From: Bradyrhizobium sp. Ai1a-2
GTDB taxonomy: Bacteria; Pseudomonadota; Alphaproteobacteria; Rhizobiales; Xanthobacteraceae
Direction of reading: 5' to 3'
Length of the DNA: 64,000 bases
Assembly (NCBI RefSeq): GCF_000426245.1
Contig: NZ_AUEZ01000002.1
Span: 1 to 64,000, forward strand
The notes below the pieces were generated by a model. The model did no database searches. It was not told where the DNA came from and saw nothing but the letters and a program-made list of their open reading frames with translations. A program made the translations under genes and the position numbers. This document shows positions 1 through 7,864 of the stretch, piece by piece. How positions within the stretch are numbered: position 1 is the first letter of the stretch; every line of letters starts with the position of its first letter.

Positions 1-248
1 ACCTTGGCCAGCACGTCCTCATCCGACCAGGCCGCGTTGGCGACAAAATGCAGCAGCGACTGGTGCTGTGCCGCCGTGCGCGCCGGAGCCGTCCGCGCCG
101 CCATCGGCTCCACGCTCTTGCGCTCCCCAGGCAGCATCAGCCCCGTGCAATAGTCGCGCAGCGGCCTCGTCCGCTCCGCGTGACCGATCGCGCTTCCAAG
201 ACCGGCCACATACTCCGCAAACCGTGCTTCGCTCTGATCGAGATCCAT
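1..248 (-). CDS. IS701-family transposase, N-terminal part (cut by window edge)
   Basis: The reverse strand from ATG at 248 reads open to the window edge and gives 82 residues beginning MDLDQSEARFAEYVAGLG and containing PLRDYCTGLMLPGERKSVEP and QHQSLLHFVANAAWSDEDVL. These match the conserved start of IS701-family transposases. The DDE catalytic core would lie beyond the left edge, so completeness cannot be judged. The element probably ends in the 249-410 interval, but no terminal inverted repeat can be assigned without the other end. Confidence 0.85.
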   Translation of the reverse strand, partial: MDLDQSEARFAEYVAGLGSAIGHAERTRPLRDYCTGLMLPGERKSVEPMAARTAPARTAAQHQSLLHFVANAAWSDEDVLAK

Positions 249-332
249 CTGGCCCTCCACGTGCCAAATATTGAATCTCTTCAATTACTTGATTCTCAGC
301 CCCAAAAGACCGCGACCGCTTGACTCAGTAGT

Positions 333-399
333 GTTAGCGCAGCGTAACCAGCCATTTCATTTGCGAGAATGCCGGCGGGTTACGCTGCGCTAACCCGCC
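333..399. repeat. REP-like palindromic repeat
   Basis: A 17-base arm at 333-349 is repeated in inverted orientation at 378-394, and the second arm lies within its own hairpin with a 9-bp stem (374-382 with 391-399). The whole lies between the transposase fragment and the DOPA-dioxygenase-like gene. Such short GC-rich palindromes are commonly dispersed in Bradyrhizobium genomes. It could act as a transcript-end structure or a target for REP-associated transposition. Confidence 0.7.
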
Positions 400-413
400 C
401 TACAGACCAATAC

Positions 414-839
414 TCACGGCCGAAGATGCGGCGTCGTGTTCGGCGCGGGGGCCTGCTCCAGCTCGGTCTCTTCGGGCAGCTTCTCGCCATGCACGGCGAG
501 CGGCGGGCCGATCCAGAGCGGATCAACCAGATGGTCGCGGCGCGGATTGCTCGTGTTCGGATGCACGAGGATGCTGAGACTGCCATGGTTGAGCATCAGC
601 CATGGCACGAACTCGGCAAAGACCTCTTTGGCGAAAGCCACCTGGTACATCGCCTGGTCGTGCGGCCCGACCTTGACGTCGTGCCATCGGCCGAGCGTGA
701 CCAAGAAGCGCTCGCCGATCCATGTCCTCAAGCGCTCGGCCTCCGACCGCGTCGTCGCCGGATCGTAGTAGATGTGGGCGTGATAGCTCGCGATCTCGCC
801 GACCGATCGCGGTGCGGCGCCTTGCTGTAAATCGCTCAT
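414..839 (-). CDS. DOPA 4,5-dioxygenase family protein
   Basis: This 141-residue protein resembles the small DOPA 4,5-dioxygenase family, single-domain proteins related to extradiol ring-cleavage enzymes. Histidine-containing segments typical of the family are visible: SYHAHIYYDP near the start, VGPHDQAMYQVAF in the middle, and LNHGSLSILVHPNT after it. The histidines are likely metal ligands. The start at ATG 839 is preferred because GAGG lies 8 bases upstream; a GTG at 848 would add three residues. Bacterial members have no well-established substrate, so only the family is assigned. It stands alone, without an obvious catabolic operon. Confidence 0.8.
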   Translation of the reverse strand: MSDLQQGAAPRSVGEIASYHAHIYYDPATTRSEAERLRTWIGERFLVTLGRWHDVKVGPHDQAMYQVAFAKEVFAEFVPWLMLNHGSLSILVHPNTSNPRRDHLVDPLWIGPPLAVHGEKLPEETELEQAPAPNTTPHLRP

Positions 840-960
840 TCGATTCACCTCGCCTGTTCAGGCAGGGTAATCTAAGCGTTCCTCGGTTCCGGCGCCACGG
901 GCCGCCTCGGCACCTATTCTGATGAGGCCGATGAGCGTGTTCGATTCAACGACCAAAGCC

Positions 961-1158
961 TCAAGACGAAATACGGACGCGCAGCCAGGTCCACAGGCAT
1001 ATGATCACGGGTATGGCGACGGTCACCCACGAGAGGTAGCGGCCGAAATCGCCCAACATCAGCGCGGCCAGAAGCCCGATCAACGTCAACGCGGCGACAA
1101 GGATCGGCGCGCCGAATACGCTGAGCCAACGGGGCGAGCGGTCGGTGCGACTGGTCAT
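961..1158 (-). CDS. Small membrane protein partnered with PepSY protein
   Basis: A 65-residue protein beginning MTSRTDRSPRWLSVFGAPIL, with two hydrophobic stretches (about residues 13-35 and 42-60) that should form two membrane helices. Its ATG overlaps the stop of the PepSY gene upstream (ATGA at 1155-1158), which implies translational coupling. A protein of the same size and design sits in the same position after the second PepSY gene at 43122, so it looks like a standing partner of that protein. The function is unknown; a small subunit or assembly factor of an iron-reducing membrane protein is an inference. Confidence 0.75.
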   Translation of the reverse strand: MTSRTDRSPRWLSVFGAPILVAALTLIGLLAALMLGDFGRYLSWVTVAIPVIICLWTWLRVRISS

Positions 1159-2294
1159 CGCGACGCAAGCGCCACTGCACCTTCCGCCCGCACGGCAGCG
1201 GCATGCGCCTTCCTGCTGCGTCGCGCGAGCCAGAGGTAGAGACCGCTGCCGATCACCACGATCGTCATCACGTCGAGCGCCACCCAGATGATCTTCAACG
1301 GCAACCCGCCATAGTCGCCGAAATGCAGCGGCTGCGAGATCAGTAGCGCCTGCAAATACGCTGGCAACGCGCGCGTATCGGCCACCGCTGCCGTCTCGCC
1401 GTCGAGCAGCACCGGCTTCAACAGGCGCGAGGTCAGCGGCGTATCGCCGCGCATGAAGGCGGCAAAATGATGCGATGAGGTGAAGGGCGTGCCGGGATAT
1501 GCGATGAATGCGATCTCCATGCCCGGCGCCGCCTTGGTCGCCTGCGCAACGACATCGTCCAGCGATGCGAGATGCGCCGGCGGTGGCTTGCCGGCATAGG
1601 GCGCGACCATGGCGGCGAGTTCGGTCGATTTCCACTGCGCCAGCATCAGTTCCGCCCAGGTATTGACGACGCCGGTCAAGCCGACCACGAGCGCCCAGGC
1701 GATGGTGACGACGCCGATCAGATTATGCCAGTCGAGCCAGCCGACCCGGCGCGAGCTGTTGTTGCGGATTGTCGCAAAACTCAAACGACGCGTGAACGGC
1801 CAGTACAGAACAACGCCTGAAACGATCGCGACCGCGAACAACAGCCCCATGCCGCCGAGGAACAGCTTGCCGGCCTGGCCGGCGAACATATCGGTGTGGA
1901 GCTTCAGTACGATCAGCATCGGGCCGGTACCGACTGGGCCAAGCAGCCTGGTCGAGACCGCGTCGAAGGCGCGCACTGTCGCATTGTCCGGCTTGCCGTC
2001 GACGGCATCGTTGGTGAAAGCCAGCACGAGCCCGGGCTCATCCTTGTCCCAGGAGATGTACTGCATCACCCGGCCGGCATCGGCGGCGAGCGCTGCTTCA
2101 ACGATCCGCTGCGGAGGCACTGGCCGCACGCCGGCCGCAGCTTCCGGCTGTGGCGCATAGCCCAGCGCCTCGTCGATCTCGTGGTGAAAGATCAGCGGTA
2201 GGCCGGTAAGGCACAACAGCAGCAGGAACAGGGTCGAGACCAAGCTCGTCCAGGTGTGGACCAGCGACCAGAGCCTGACGGCGCGTGCCTTCAG
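1155..2294 (-). CDS. PepSY-associated membrane protein (iron uptake module)
   Basis: This 379-residue inner-membrane protein belongs to the PepSY-associated TM family, often found beside TonB siderophore receptors and proposed to reduce or release iron from siderophores. Hydrophobic segments include TLFLLLLCLTGLPLIF near the N-terminus, LFAVAIVSGVVLYWPF, a central helix around VVTIAWALVVGLTG, and a C-terminal helix around VMTIVVIGSGLYLWLA. The family motifs GLPLIFHHEID and LHTDMFAGQAGKLFLGGMG are present. No ATG, GTG or TTG gives a full first helix: TTG 2243 would begin inside it. CTG at 2294 has AGGAG 7 bases upstream and aligns exactly with the ATG of the paralogue at 44273, so CTG is proposed as the start. 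It follows the TonB receptor by a few bases. Confidence 0.85.
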   Translation of the reverse strand: MKARAVRLWSLVHTWTSLVSTLFLLLLCLTGLPLIFHHEIDEALGYAPQPEAAAGVRPVPPQRIVEAALAADAGRVMQYISWDKDEPGLVLAFTNDAVDGKPDNATVRAFDAVSTRLLGPVGTGPMLIVLKLHTDMFAGQAGKLFLGGMGLLFAVAIVSGVVLYWPFTRRLSFATIRNNSSRRVGWLDWHNLIGVVTIAWALVVGLTGVVNTWAELMLAQWKSTELAAMVAPYAGKPPPAHLASLDDVVAQATKAAPGMEIAFIAYPGTPFTSSHHFAAFMRGDTPLTSRLLKPVLLDGETAAVADTRALPAYLQALLISQPLHFGDYGGLPLKIIWVALDVMTIVVIGSGLYLWLARRSRKAHAAAVRAEGAVALASR

Positions 2295-2306
2295 CGTCTT
2301 ACTCCT

Positions 2307-4583
2307 TTACCATTTGTAGGTCAGGCTCGCCGTGATCCGGCGCCGATCACCGTAGAAGCAGGACGTCGACGATGCGCAGCTTGCGACATAGATCTTGTCG
2401 GATACGTTGACGACATTCAAGGCGGCTCGCCAGTTCTGCCATTCATAGTGAGCCACCGCGTCGCCAAGGAACACGGACGGCACGATCAGCGTGTTGGCGG
2501 GGTCGGCAAAGGATTCGCCGACGTAACGCAGACCGCCGCCAAAACCAAACCCGCGCAGTGGCCCATCCTGGAACGTATAGTCCGCCCAGGTCGACGCCAC
2601 CTGCTGCGGCGAGTTGGTGGGCGCCTTGCCGATCAAAGCGGGGTTCAGGTCCTTGCTGATGAAGAGTTCGTAGGTCGAGAAGGTGCCGGTCAGCTTCAGA
2701 CCGGGCATGATATTGGCGACCACTTCGGCTTCGATGCCGCGGGAGGTGACCTCACCATTCTGGGTCTGCAGCAGAGGAAAGACCGGGTCGGTCGTCAGCG
2801 CATTCTGCCGCTTGAGGTCGAACCAGGCGACACCGAAATGCCCGTTGAAGCCCGCCGGCTCCACCTTCAGGCCGATCTCGGTTTGCTCGCCTGTTTCAGG
2901 CAGCAGCAGTCGGTTGGCGGCGTCGGTGCCGATGACGGGATTATAGCTCGTCGCATAGGCGATATAAGGCGCAAAGCCGCTGTCGAAATTGTAGATCAGG
3001 CCGACGCGGCCGCTGAATTTGCTGTCGGTGCGGTTGAGCTGGGTGACGCCGGATGGACGGTCGTCCTGGTTGGTCGAGACCCAATCGTTGCGGCCACTCA
3101 AGACCAAAGTGAAGCCGCCAAACTTCATCTGGTCCTGCATATAGGCGCCGAGCTGCTGCTGGCTCAGGATGAAATCCCGGAACGGCGTCCCCGAAAACCC
3201 CGTGATCGGCGTGTAGATCGGATTCAGGACGTTGATCGAGGGGGCATCGAAACTGAAGCCCTGGAAGTCGGCGATCCGGTATGATCGCAAATCGAGCCCG
3301 AACAATGTCGTGTGCTTCACCGGCCCCGTCTCGAACCGATATTCCACCTGACTATCCAGGTTGGCCTGGTTGGCGACATCGTGGGCGAAGAACTTGTAAC
3401 GCGCGAGGTCGCCCGCCGCGATGTTAGAATAGCCGTTGCCGATCAGCCCCGAGTAGGTGACGTCGACATGGGCGAAACGGGCATTTTGCCGGAACGTTAC
3501 GTTGTCGGAAAGATTGCGCTCGAACTGATATCCCAGCATCTCCTGTTCGCGCCTGAAGGAGTCGACGCTGGGATCGCCCCCGAAGAAGTGCGTGGGAATT
3601 CGGCCGAACGGTGCATTGACGACCGTGCCGACATAAGGGAGGAAATTGATGCCGCGCGTGTCGTTCTTCGACGCCGAGGCCAGCACCGTGAAGGTGGTAT
3701 CTGCGTCCGGCTTGAACGTCACCGATGGCGCAATGAAGTAATTGTTGTCCGGCGTGAAGTCGACTTGCGTTCCGCCGTTCTGGACCTGGCCGACCACCCG
3801 ATAGAACAACTGGCCATTATTTGCGCCATTGCTGGTCTGCGTTTGCACCGGCCCGCCGAAATCGAACGAGAGATAGGCGTTTCCGAAATTGTTGACGCCG
3901 GTCTCGAGATAGCGGATCGGTTCGGCTGGCGGCATCTTGCTGATGGCATTGACGATGCCGCTCGGGCTGGAGCCGCCGTAGAGGACTGCCGACGGTCCAC
4001 GCAGGACCTCGACACGTTCCATGTTGAATGGCTGTAGCTTCCAACTCGCATAGGCTGTGTAGAAGAGCTGCATGCCATCGAGGAACAGGCCGATATCGTC
4101 GGATTTGAAGCCGCGGATCAGGAACCAGTCGTTGCGGGTGTCGGCGCCAAAGGTGCTGGCCACGACGCCAGGTGCGTAGCGCAGGATCTCGTCGAACTTG
4201 ATCGGCTTCTGATCGCGGATCTGCTCGCGGCCGATGACGGATATCGCCTGCGGCGTTTGCATGATCGGCGTATTGGTCTTGGTGCCGGTCATGCTGCGCT
4301 GGGCAACATAACCATCGATCGGCCCGCGTGGATCCTCAACTACGGTGGTATTGCGACGTGGCGGCTGCGCCTGGCGTGGCGGCGTGATCTGCGTGGCGCG
4401 CTGGACGCGGCGCTGCGCCACGGGCGGCGCGCGGCGGCGCGCTTCAGGCGGCGCGACCACGACCGGCGGCAGCGGCTGCGCCGATTGCGAAGAACTCGAC
4501 TGCGCAAACGTTGCCTGCGGCAACAATGCCAAAAACGATACCGTCGCCGACGCGGCGACCGCCACCCCACGAAGAACCTTCAA
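2307..4583 (-). CDS. TonB-dependent siderophore receptor
   Basis: A 758-residue outer-membrane receptor of the siderophore (FhuA/FpvA-like) family. A signal peptide covers roughly residues 1-27 and is followed by a proline/arginine-rich linker. The plug domain begins around GTKTNTPIMQTPQAISVIG (about 100-120) and includes RDQKPIKFDEILRYAPGVV and VEVLRGPSAVLYG. The rest is the beta-barrel, ending in the typical aromatic C-terminus SLTYKW. The start is TTG at 4583. It heads a three-gene unit with the PepSY protein and the small membrane protein, a layout duplicated at 42.9-46.6 kb. A perfect palindrome 120 bases upstream may be an iron-responsive operator. The ligand cannot be told from the sequence; a ferric hydroxamate-type siderophore is the usual family substrate. 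Confidence 0.92.
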   Translation of the reverse strand: MKVLRGVAVAASATVSFLALLPQATFAQSSSSQSAQPLPPVVVAPPEARRRAPPVAQRRVQRATQITPPRQAQPPRRNTTVVEDPRGPIDGYVAQRSMTGTKTNTPIMQTPQAISVIGREQIRDQKPIKFDEILRYAPGVVASTFGADTRNDWFLIRGFKSDDIGLFLDGMQLFYTAYASWKLQPFNMERVEVLRGPSAVLYGGSSPSGIVNAISKMPPAEPIRYLETGVNNFGNAYLSFDFGGPVQTQTSNGANNGQLFYRVVGQVQNGGTQVDFTPDNNYFIAPSVTFKPDADTTFTVLASASKNDTRGINFLPYVGTVVNAPFGRIPTHFFGGDPSVDSFRREQEMLGYQFERNLSDNVTFRQNARFAHVDVTYSGLIGNGYSNIAAGDLARYKFFAHDVANQANLDSQVEYRFETGPVKHTTLFGLDLRSYRIADFQGFSFDAPSINVLNPIYTPITGFSGTPFRDFILSQQQLGAYMQDQMKFGGFTLVLSGRNDWVSTNQDDRPSGVTQLNRTDSKFSGRVGLIYNFDSGFAPYIAYATSYNPVIGTDAANRLLLPETGEQTEIGLKVEPAGFNGHFGVAWFDLKRQNALTTDPVFPLLQTQNGEVTSRGIEAEVVANIMPGLKLTGTFSTYELFISKDLNPALIGKAPTNSPQQVASTWADYTFQDGPLRGFGFGGGLRYVGESFADPANTLIVPSVFLGDAVAHYEWQNWRAALNVVNVSDKIYVASCASSTSCFYGDRRRITASLTYKW

Positions 4584-4702
4584 TCCACCACCCCAACTAC
4601 AGCTTGACCCCTGCGCGCCGCAGACAAGCTCGGCGCGCCAGCGCGATCACGCTTAGGCGAGGAGTGGAGGCCGCCGCCAATAGAACACCTCTAGAGTTTT
4701 CA

Positions 4703-4725
4703 AGAATCGTTCCAAGAACGATTCT
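4703..4725. promoter_or_regulatory. Perfect palindrome, candidate iron-responsive operator
   Basis: Ten-base arms AGAATCGTTC and GAACGATTCT flank a three-base spacer, with TTTTAG-like flanks on the reverse strand. It lies 120 bases upstream of the siderophore receptor start. The half sites resemble the TTAGAA/TTCTAA core of Irr iron-control elements in rhizobia. It also lies just past the stop of the amidohydrolase gene, so a transcript-end hairpin is an alternative, although no T-run follows. Confidence 0.5.
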
Positions 4726-4756
4726 AAAACCTGGGCGTCGGTGGCATCGAGAAGCA

Positions 4757-5989
4757 TCATCGCCTGAGCTGTGCGACATCGCGCATCTGCGCGAGATCAA
4801 TCATGCGTCCGTGGCTGACGACGACGGCCGGAGGCGCGTGAAAGCGCAGCACATTCGTGACATCGGGATGATCGAGCACGACAAGGTTGGCGGTATACCC
4901 CGCCTCGATGCCGTAGTTCGCCAGATTGATCGCTGCGGCAGGGCGCGACGTGATCATCTCATAGAGGGTATCGATGTCCTGCTGCTTCGTCATCCACAAG
5001 AGATGCGCGGCGAGGAACGCCACCTCGGGCATGTTGTTCCGGCCGAATGGATAGTAGGCATCGGAAATATCGTCCTGCCCGAGACAGACGTTGACGCCCT
5101 GTTGCAAAAGCTCCTTGACCCCTGCGTGCAACGGACCGGTGTGGGGATCGCTGACGATGCTGACGCGCGCCTGGCGCAGCAACCCGGTCAATTCGCCGAA
5201 GTAGGTTTCGGGATAGAGCGCCATCGCCCGGCAATGATGCGCCAGCGCGCGGCCCTGGTAGCCACGCGCGATCGCCTGGCGCGCCATCGCTTCCAGCGTC
5301 TTCATGTTGGGATTGCCGACATCGTCCAGCAGCATCGAGATATCAGCATTGAACTCGGCAGCGAGATCGAAACAGAAATCGATGTGGGCGCGCATGTCAT
5401 CGGCGCTGGCTTCGATCCAGGGAATACCGCCGACGACGTCTGCGCCCATCGCCATCGCCTCCCGCATCAAACGGTCGGCACCCGGCTCGCGCGCAAGTCC
5501 ATCCTGCGCGAACGCCACGACCTGGAGATCGACGATATCGCGGAACTCCTCGCGAATCGCCAGCAGTGCCTTGACGCCCTCGAGCCGCGCCTTGGTGTCG
5601 ACGTCGGCAAAGGCCCGGATATGCAGATTGCCATGCAGCGCCGCCAGCGCGACCGCACGCCTCGCGTTCGGAATGATCCAGGACGCGTCGTATTGCTCCT
5701 TCACCGCGGCGGCGAGATCGATCGCTTTCGCCGCCTCGCTCATGCTGCCGCCGTGATAGGCTTCGAGCGCCGCTTCCGACATCATCGGCAATGTCCACAC
5801 CTTGCAAAGATGCAGATGGGCGTTGACGTACGGCGGCGTGACCAGGTTTCCGCCGGCATCCAGCGTCAGGCGGGCATCGCCGCCGAGGCGCGGCGCGATC
5901 TCGGCAATGACGCCATCCGAAATCGCGATGTCCGCAAGCGCGTCGCCCTGTCCCAGCAAGCGGGCATTTCGGATCAGGAGGTCGGTCAT
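4757..5989 (-). CDS. Amidohydrolase, cytosine deaminase (CodA)-like
   Basis: A 410-residue metal-dependent hydrolase of the cytosine deaminase branch of the amidohydrolase superfamily. The metal-binding HxH is in NAHLHLCK (about residues 56-62), a further histidine pair is in ALAHHCRAM (about 225-235), and the LGQDDISDAYYPFG segment corresponds to the GHDDVFDPWYPLG segment of CodA, with the catalytic aspartate. The length is close to CodA (427). The first 107 codons of the longer open frame are not typical coding sequence; ATG 5989 gives the family start MTDLLIRNARLLG. The substrate could be cytosine, a cyanuric-type amide or an N-acyl compound. It is transcribed divergently from the HtrA-like gene. 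Confidence 0.85.
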   Translation of the reverse strand: MTDLLIRNARLLGQGDALADIAISDGVIAEIAPRLGGDARLTLDAGGNLVTPPYVNAHLHLCKVWTLPMMSEAALEAYHGGSMSEAAKAIDLAAAVKEQYDASWIIPNARRAVALAALHGNLHIRAFADVDTKARLEGVKALLAIREEFRDIVDLQVVAFAQDGLAREPGADRLMREAMAMGADVVGGIPWIEASADDMRAHIDFCFDLAAEFNADISMLLDDVGNPNMKTLEAMARQAIARGYQGRALAHHCRAMALYPETYFGELTGLLRQARVSIVSDPHTGPLHAGVKELLQQGVNVCLGQDDISDAYYPFGRNNMPEVAFLAAHLLWMTKQQDIDTLYEMITSRPAAAINLANYGIEAGYTANLVVLDHPDVTNVLRFHAPPAVVVSHGRMIDLAQMRDVAQLRR

Positions 5990-6173
5990 ATCAGGGAATT
6001 CCGGTCGGCAGGAGAATTGAGAATACGGGTCTCGTTTCGAGCGCCGCAATGCACATCTGATGCAAGATGGATACCGTTCTCTGCAGGCGCGGCCGTTCGC
6101 GCCTGCCCACCCGGGCAGTTTCCAACGGCGCAAGAGCGTGCCCAGATCGGAGAAAATCCAACGGAGTTTTGCC

Positions 6174-7043
6174 ATGTCCGATCCCTCAGTGCTTGCCACA
6201 GTCTCCGGCGCGACGGCCGAAATCGTCGCCCGCGCCGCGCCTGCCGTCGTCTCCGTGCACTCGCACCGCTCGCGCGCCTCGGGCTTTGTCTGGAAAGCGG
6301 GCCTGGTCGTCACCGCCGATGAGGCGCTGGCCGAAGAAGGCGAGGTCCTCGTCCGCTTTGCCGACGGAACTGAACGGTCAGCAACTATCGCCGGACGCGA
6401 TCACACCACCGATGTCGCGTTGTTGCGGGTCGAGACCTCTAACATCTCGCCGATCAAGCTTTCAGCCGGGGTACCGGCGCTCGGATCGCTGGCGCTGGTC
6501 GCCGCCGCCGAGCGTGGCGTGCCCGCGGCGGCGCTGGGCCTGATATCGCTAGTCGGCGGCACGTGGCGGAGTCTGCGCGGCGGCGACATCGATGCGCGCA
6601 TCGAGCTCGACGTCCGGCTGAGGCCCAGTCACGAGGGTGGGCTTGCGCTCAATGCCTCAGGCGATGCCATGGGCATGGCCGTGCTCGGCGCGCGGCGCGT
6701 CCTTGTCATCCCGGCCGCGACCATCGAGCGCGTGGCGGGCCGGTTGGAGACCCATGGCCGGATCGCGCGCGGCTATCTCGGGCTCGGCCTGCAGCCGGTC
6801 AAGCTCGACGACGGCATCGGCGCGATGGTGATGAGCGTCGACAAGACTGGTCCCTCGGCCGCCGCCGGCATCCGCCAAGGCGACGTGATCGTCGGCTGGA
6901 ACGACGAGAAGATTTCCGGTGTGCGGGCGCTGCTCAAAGCGCTCGGGCCCGACAGCGTCGGCGCGACCGTCGACGTGGCAGTGCGGCGCGGCGGCGAGCC
7001 GGTGCGCGTCAAGCTGACGGTCGGGGAAAGGCCGGAGACGTGA
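6174..7043 (+). CDS. HtrA/DegP-like S1C protein with PDZ domain, catalytic residues lost
   Basis: A 289-residue protein with a trypsin-like fold of the HtrA type (about 1-185) and one PDZ domain (about 200-285, YLGLGLQPVKL to KLTVGE). The expected VVTNHHV motif is replaced by VVTADEAL (45-52), so the catalytic histidine is missing. The aspartate of TTDVALLRV is kept (D80). The GNSGG site reads SHEGG (152-156), so the serine is missing too. There is no signal peptide, so it is probably cytoplasmic. ATG 6174 has GGAG upstream and starts MSDPSVLATV. Its stop overlaps the start of the LuxR-type gene (GTGA), implying co-translation. It is best read as a pseudo-protease with a binding role; this is inference. 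Confidence 0.85.
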   Translation: MSDPSVLATVSGATAEIVARAAPAVVSVHSHRSRASGFVWKAGLVVTADEALAEEGEVLVRFADGTERSATIAGRDHTTDVALLRVETSNISPIKLSAGVPALGSLALVAAAERGVPAAALGLISLVGGTWRSLRGGDIDARIELDVRLRPSHEGGLALNASGDAMGMAVLGARRVLVIPAATIERVAGRLETHGRIARGYLGLGLQPVKLDDGIGAMVMSVDKTGPSAAAGIRQGDVIVGWNDEKISGVRALLKALGPDSVGATVDVAVRRGGEPVRVKLTVGERPET

Positions 7044-7414
7044 GCGAACAGACCTCGCTTCCCCTCGTCATCGCCATCGACATCGGCGATCCCGCGCTGG
7101 CGGACCGGCTCGCCTCGCTGCTCGGCGGCGTTCCCGGCTTGCGCCTTGCCGCCCCGGGCGAAGCGGCAAGCATCGCGCTGGTCTCGCGGGAGCAGCCTGC
7201 AAGCGAACGATCGGAGATCGAGCTGACGCCGCGCGAGCGCGACGTGCTGGCGCTGATGGCCGAGGGCGCCTCGAACAAGACGATTGCGCGACAGCTCGGG
7301 ATCTCCGTGCACACCGCCAAATTCCACGTCAGCTCGCTGCTCGACAAGCTCGATGCCACCGGCCGCACCGACGCGGTGGCACATGCGGCGCGGCGCGGCG
7401 TGATCCATCTCTAG
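7040..7414 (+). CDS. LuxR/NarL-type HTH transcriptional regulator, short form
   Basis: A 124-residue protein whose C-terminal half is a LuxR-type helix-turn-helix (about 60-120; ELTPRERDVLALMAEGASNK, GISVHTAKFHVSSLLDKL). The N-terminal half (about 1-55) is a shortened receiver-like segment without the phosphoacceptor aspartate pattern, so it is unlikely to be a normal response regulator. The start is GTG 7040 overlapping the stop of the HtrA-like gene. The overlap suggests the two proteins work together, for example with the inactive HtrA protein sensing a ligand or peptide and changing regulator activity; this is inference. Confidence 0.85.
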   Translation: MSEQTSLPLVIAIDIGDPALADRLASLLGGVPGLRLAAPGEAASIALVSREQPASERSEIELTPRERDVLALMAEGASNKTIARQLGISVHTAKFHVSSLLDKLDATGRTDAVAHAARRGVIHL

Positions 7415-7489
7415 TGGTGCGAGGTGACGCATCGTCAAGTAATGCGATCGGATGCTAGTGATGCGGGCGAACTCCGTCGCAGGCACCCT

Positions 7490-7864
7490 ATGCTCGATCG
7501 TATAAAACCCTGGGCGCGCTCGCTCAAACGCGACAGTCGCGCCATCTATCTGGCCGCCCGAGATCCGCGGGTGCCGTGGTATGCGAAGCTGCTTGCCGTT
7601 GCGGTTGCCGGATATGCGCTTTCGCCGATCGACCTCATTCCCGACTTCATTCCGGTGATCGGCTATCTCGACGATCTCGTGCTGGTGCCGCTCGGCATCT
7701 GGCTCGTCATCTCGCTGGTCCCGAAGGAGATCATGGTCGAGTGCCGCGCCAGGGCGAGTGAGGCCTCGCCTCCAGCCAGCCGTACCGCAATGGCCGTCAT
7801 CATCCTGGTCTGGATCGCTACGGCGCTTGCCGCCGGGTGGGCGGCCTATGCGCGCTGGAGTTAG
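7490..7864 (+). CDS. YkvA family (DUF1232) membrane protein
   Basis: A 124-residue protein with the DUF1232 core VPWYAKLLAVAVAGYALSPI followed by DLIPDFIPVIGYLDDLVLVP (about residues 20-65), and a second hydrophobic stretch near the C-terminus (AVIILVWIATALAAGW). Members are small membrane proteins of unknown function. ATG 7490 is preferred; the frame is open upstream to 7424, but that extension is charged and not family-like. Its stop overlaps the stop of the convergent TonB receptor gene (7861-7864). Confidence 0.85.
   Translation: MLDRIKPWARSLKRDSRAIYLAARDPRVPWYAKLLAVAVAGYALSPIDLIPDFIPVIGYLDDLVLVPLGIWLVISLVPKEIMVECRARASEASPPASRTAMAVIILVWIATALAAGWAAYARWS

Noticed and set aside
2256..3284. 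Forward open frame of 342 codons
   Set aside because: Antisense to the TonB receptor and low in hydrophobic structure; shadow.
4511..6322. Forward open frame of 603 codons
   Set aside because: Antisense to the amidohydrolase gene and crossing the start of the HtrA-like gene; no family similarity.
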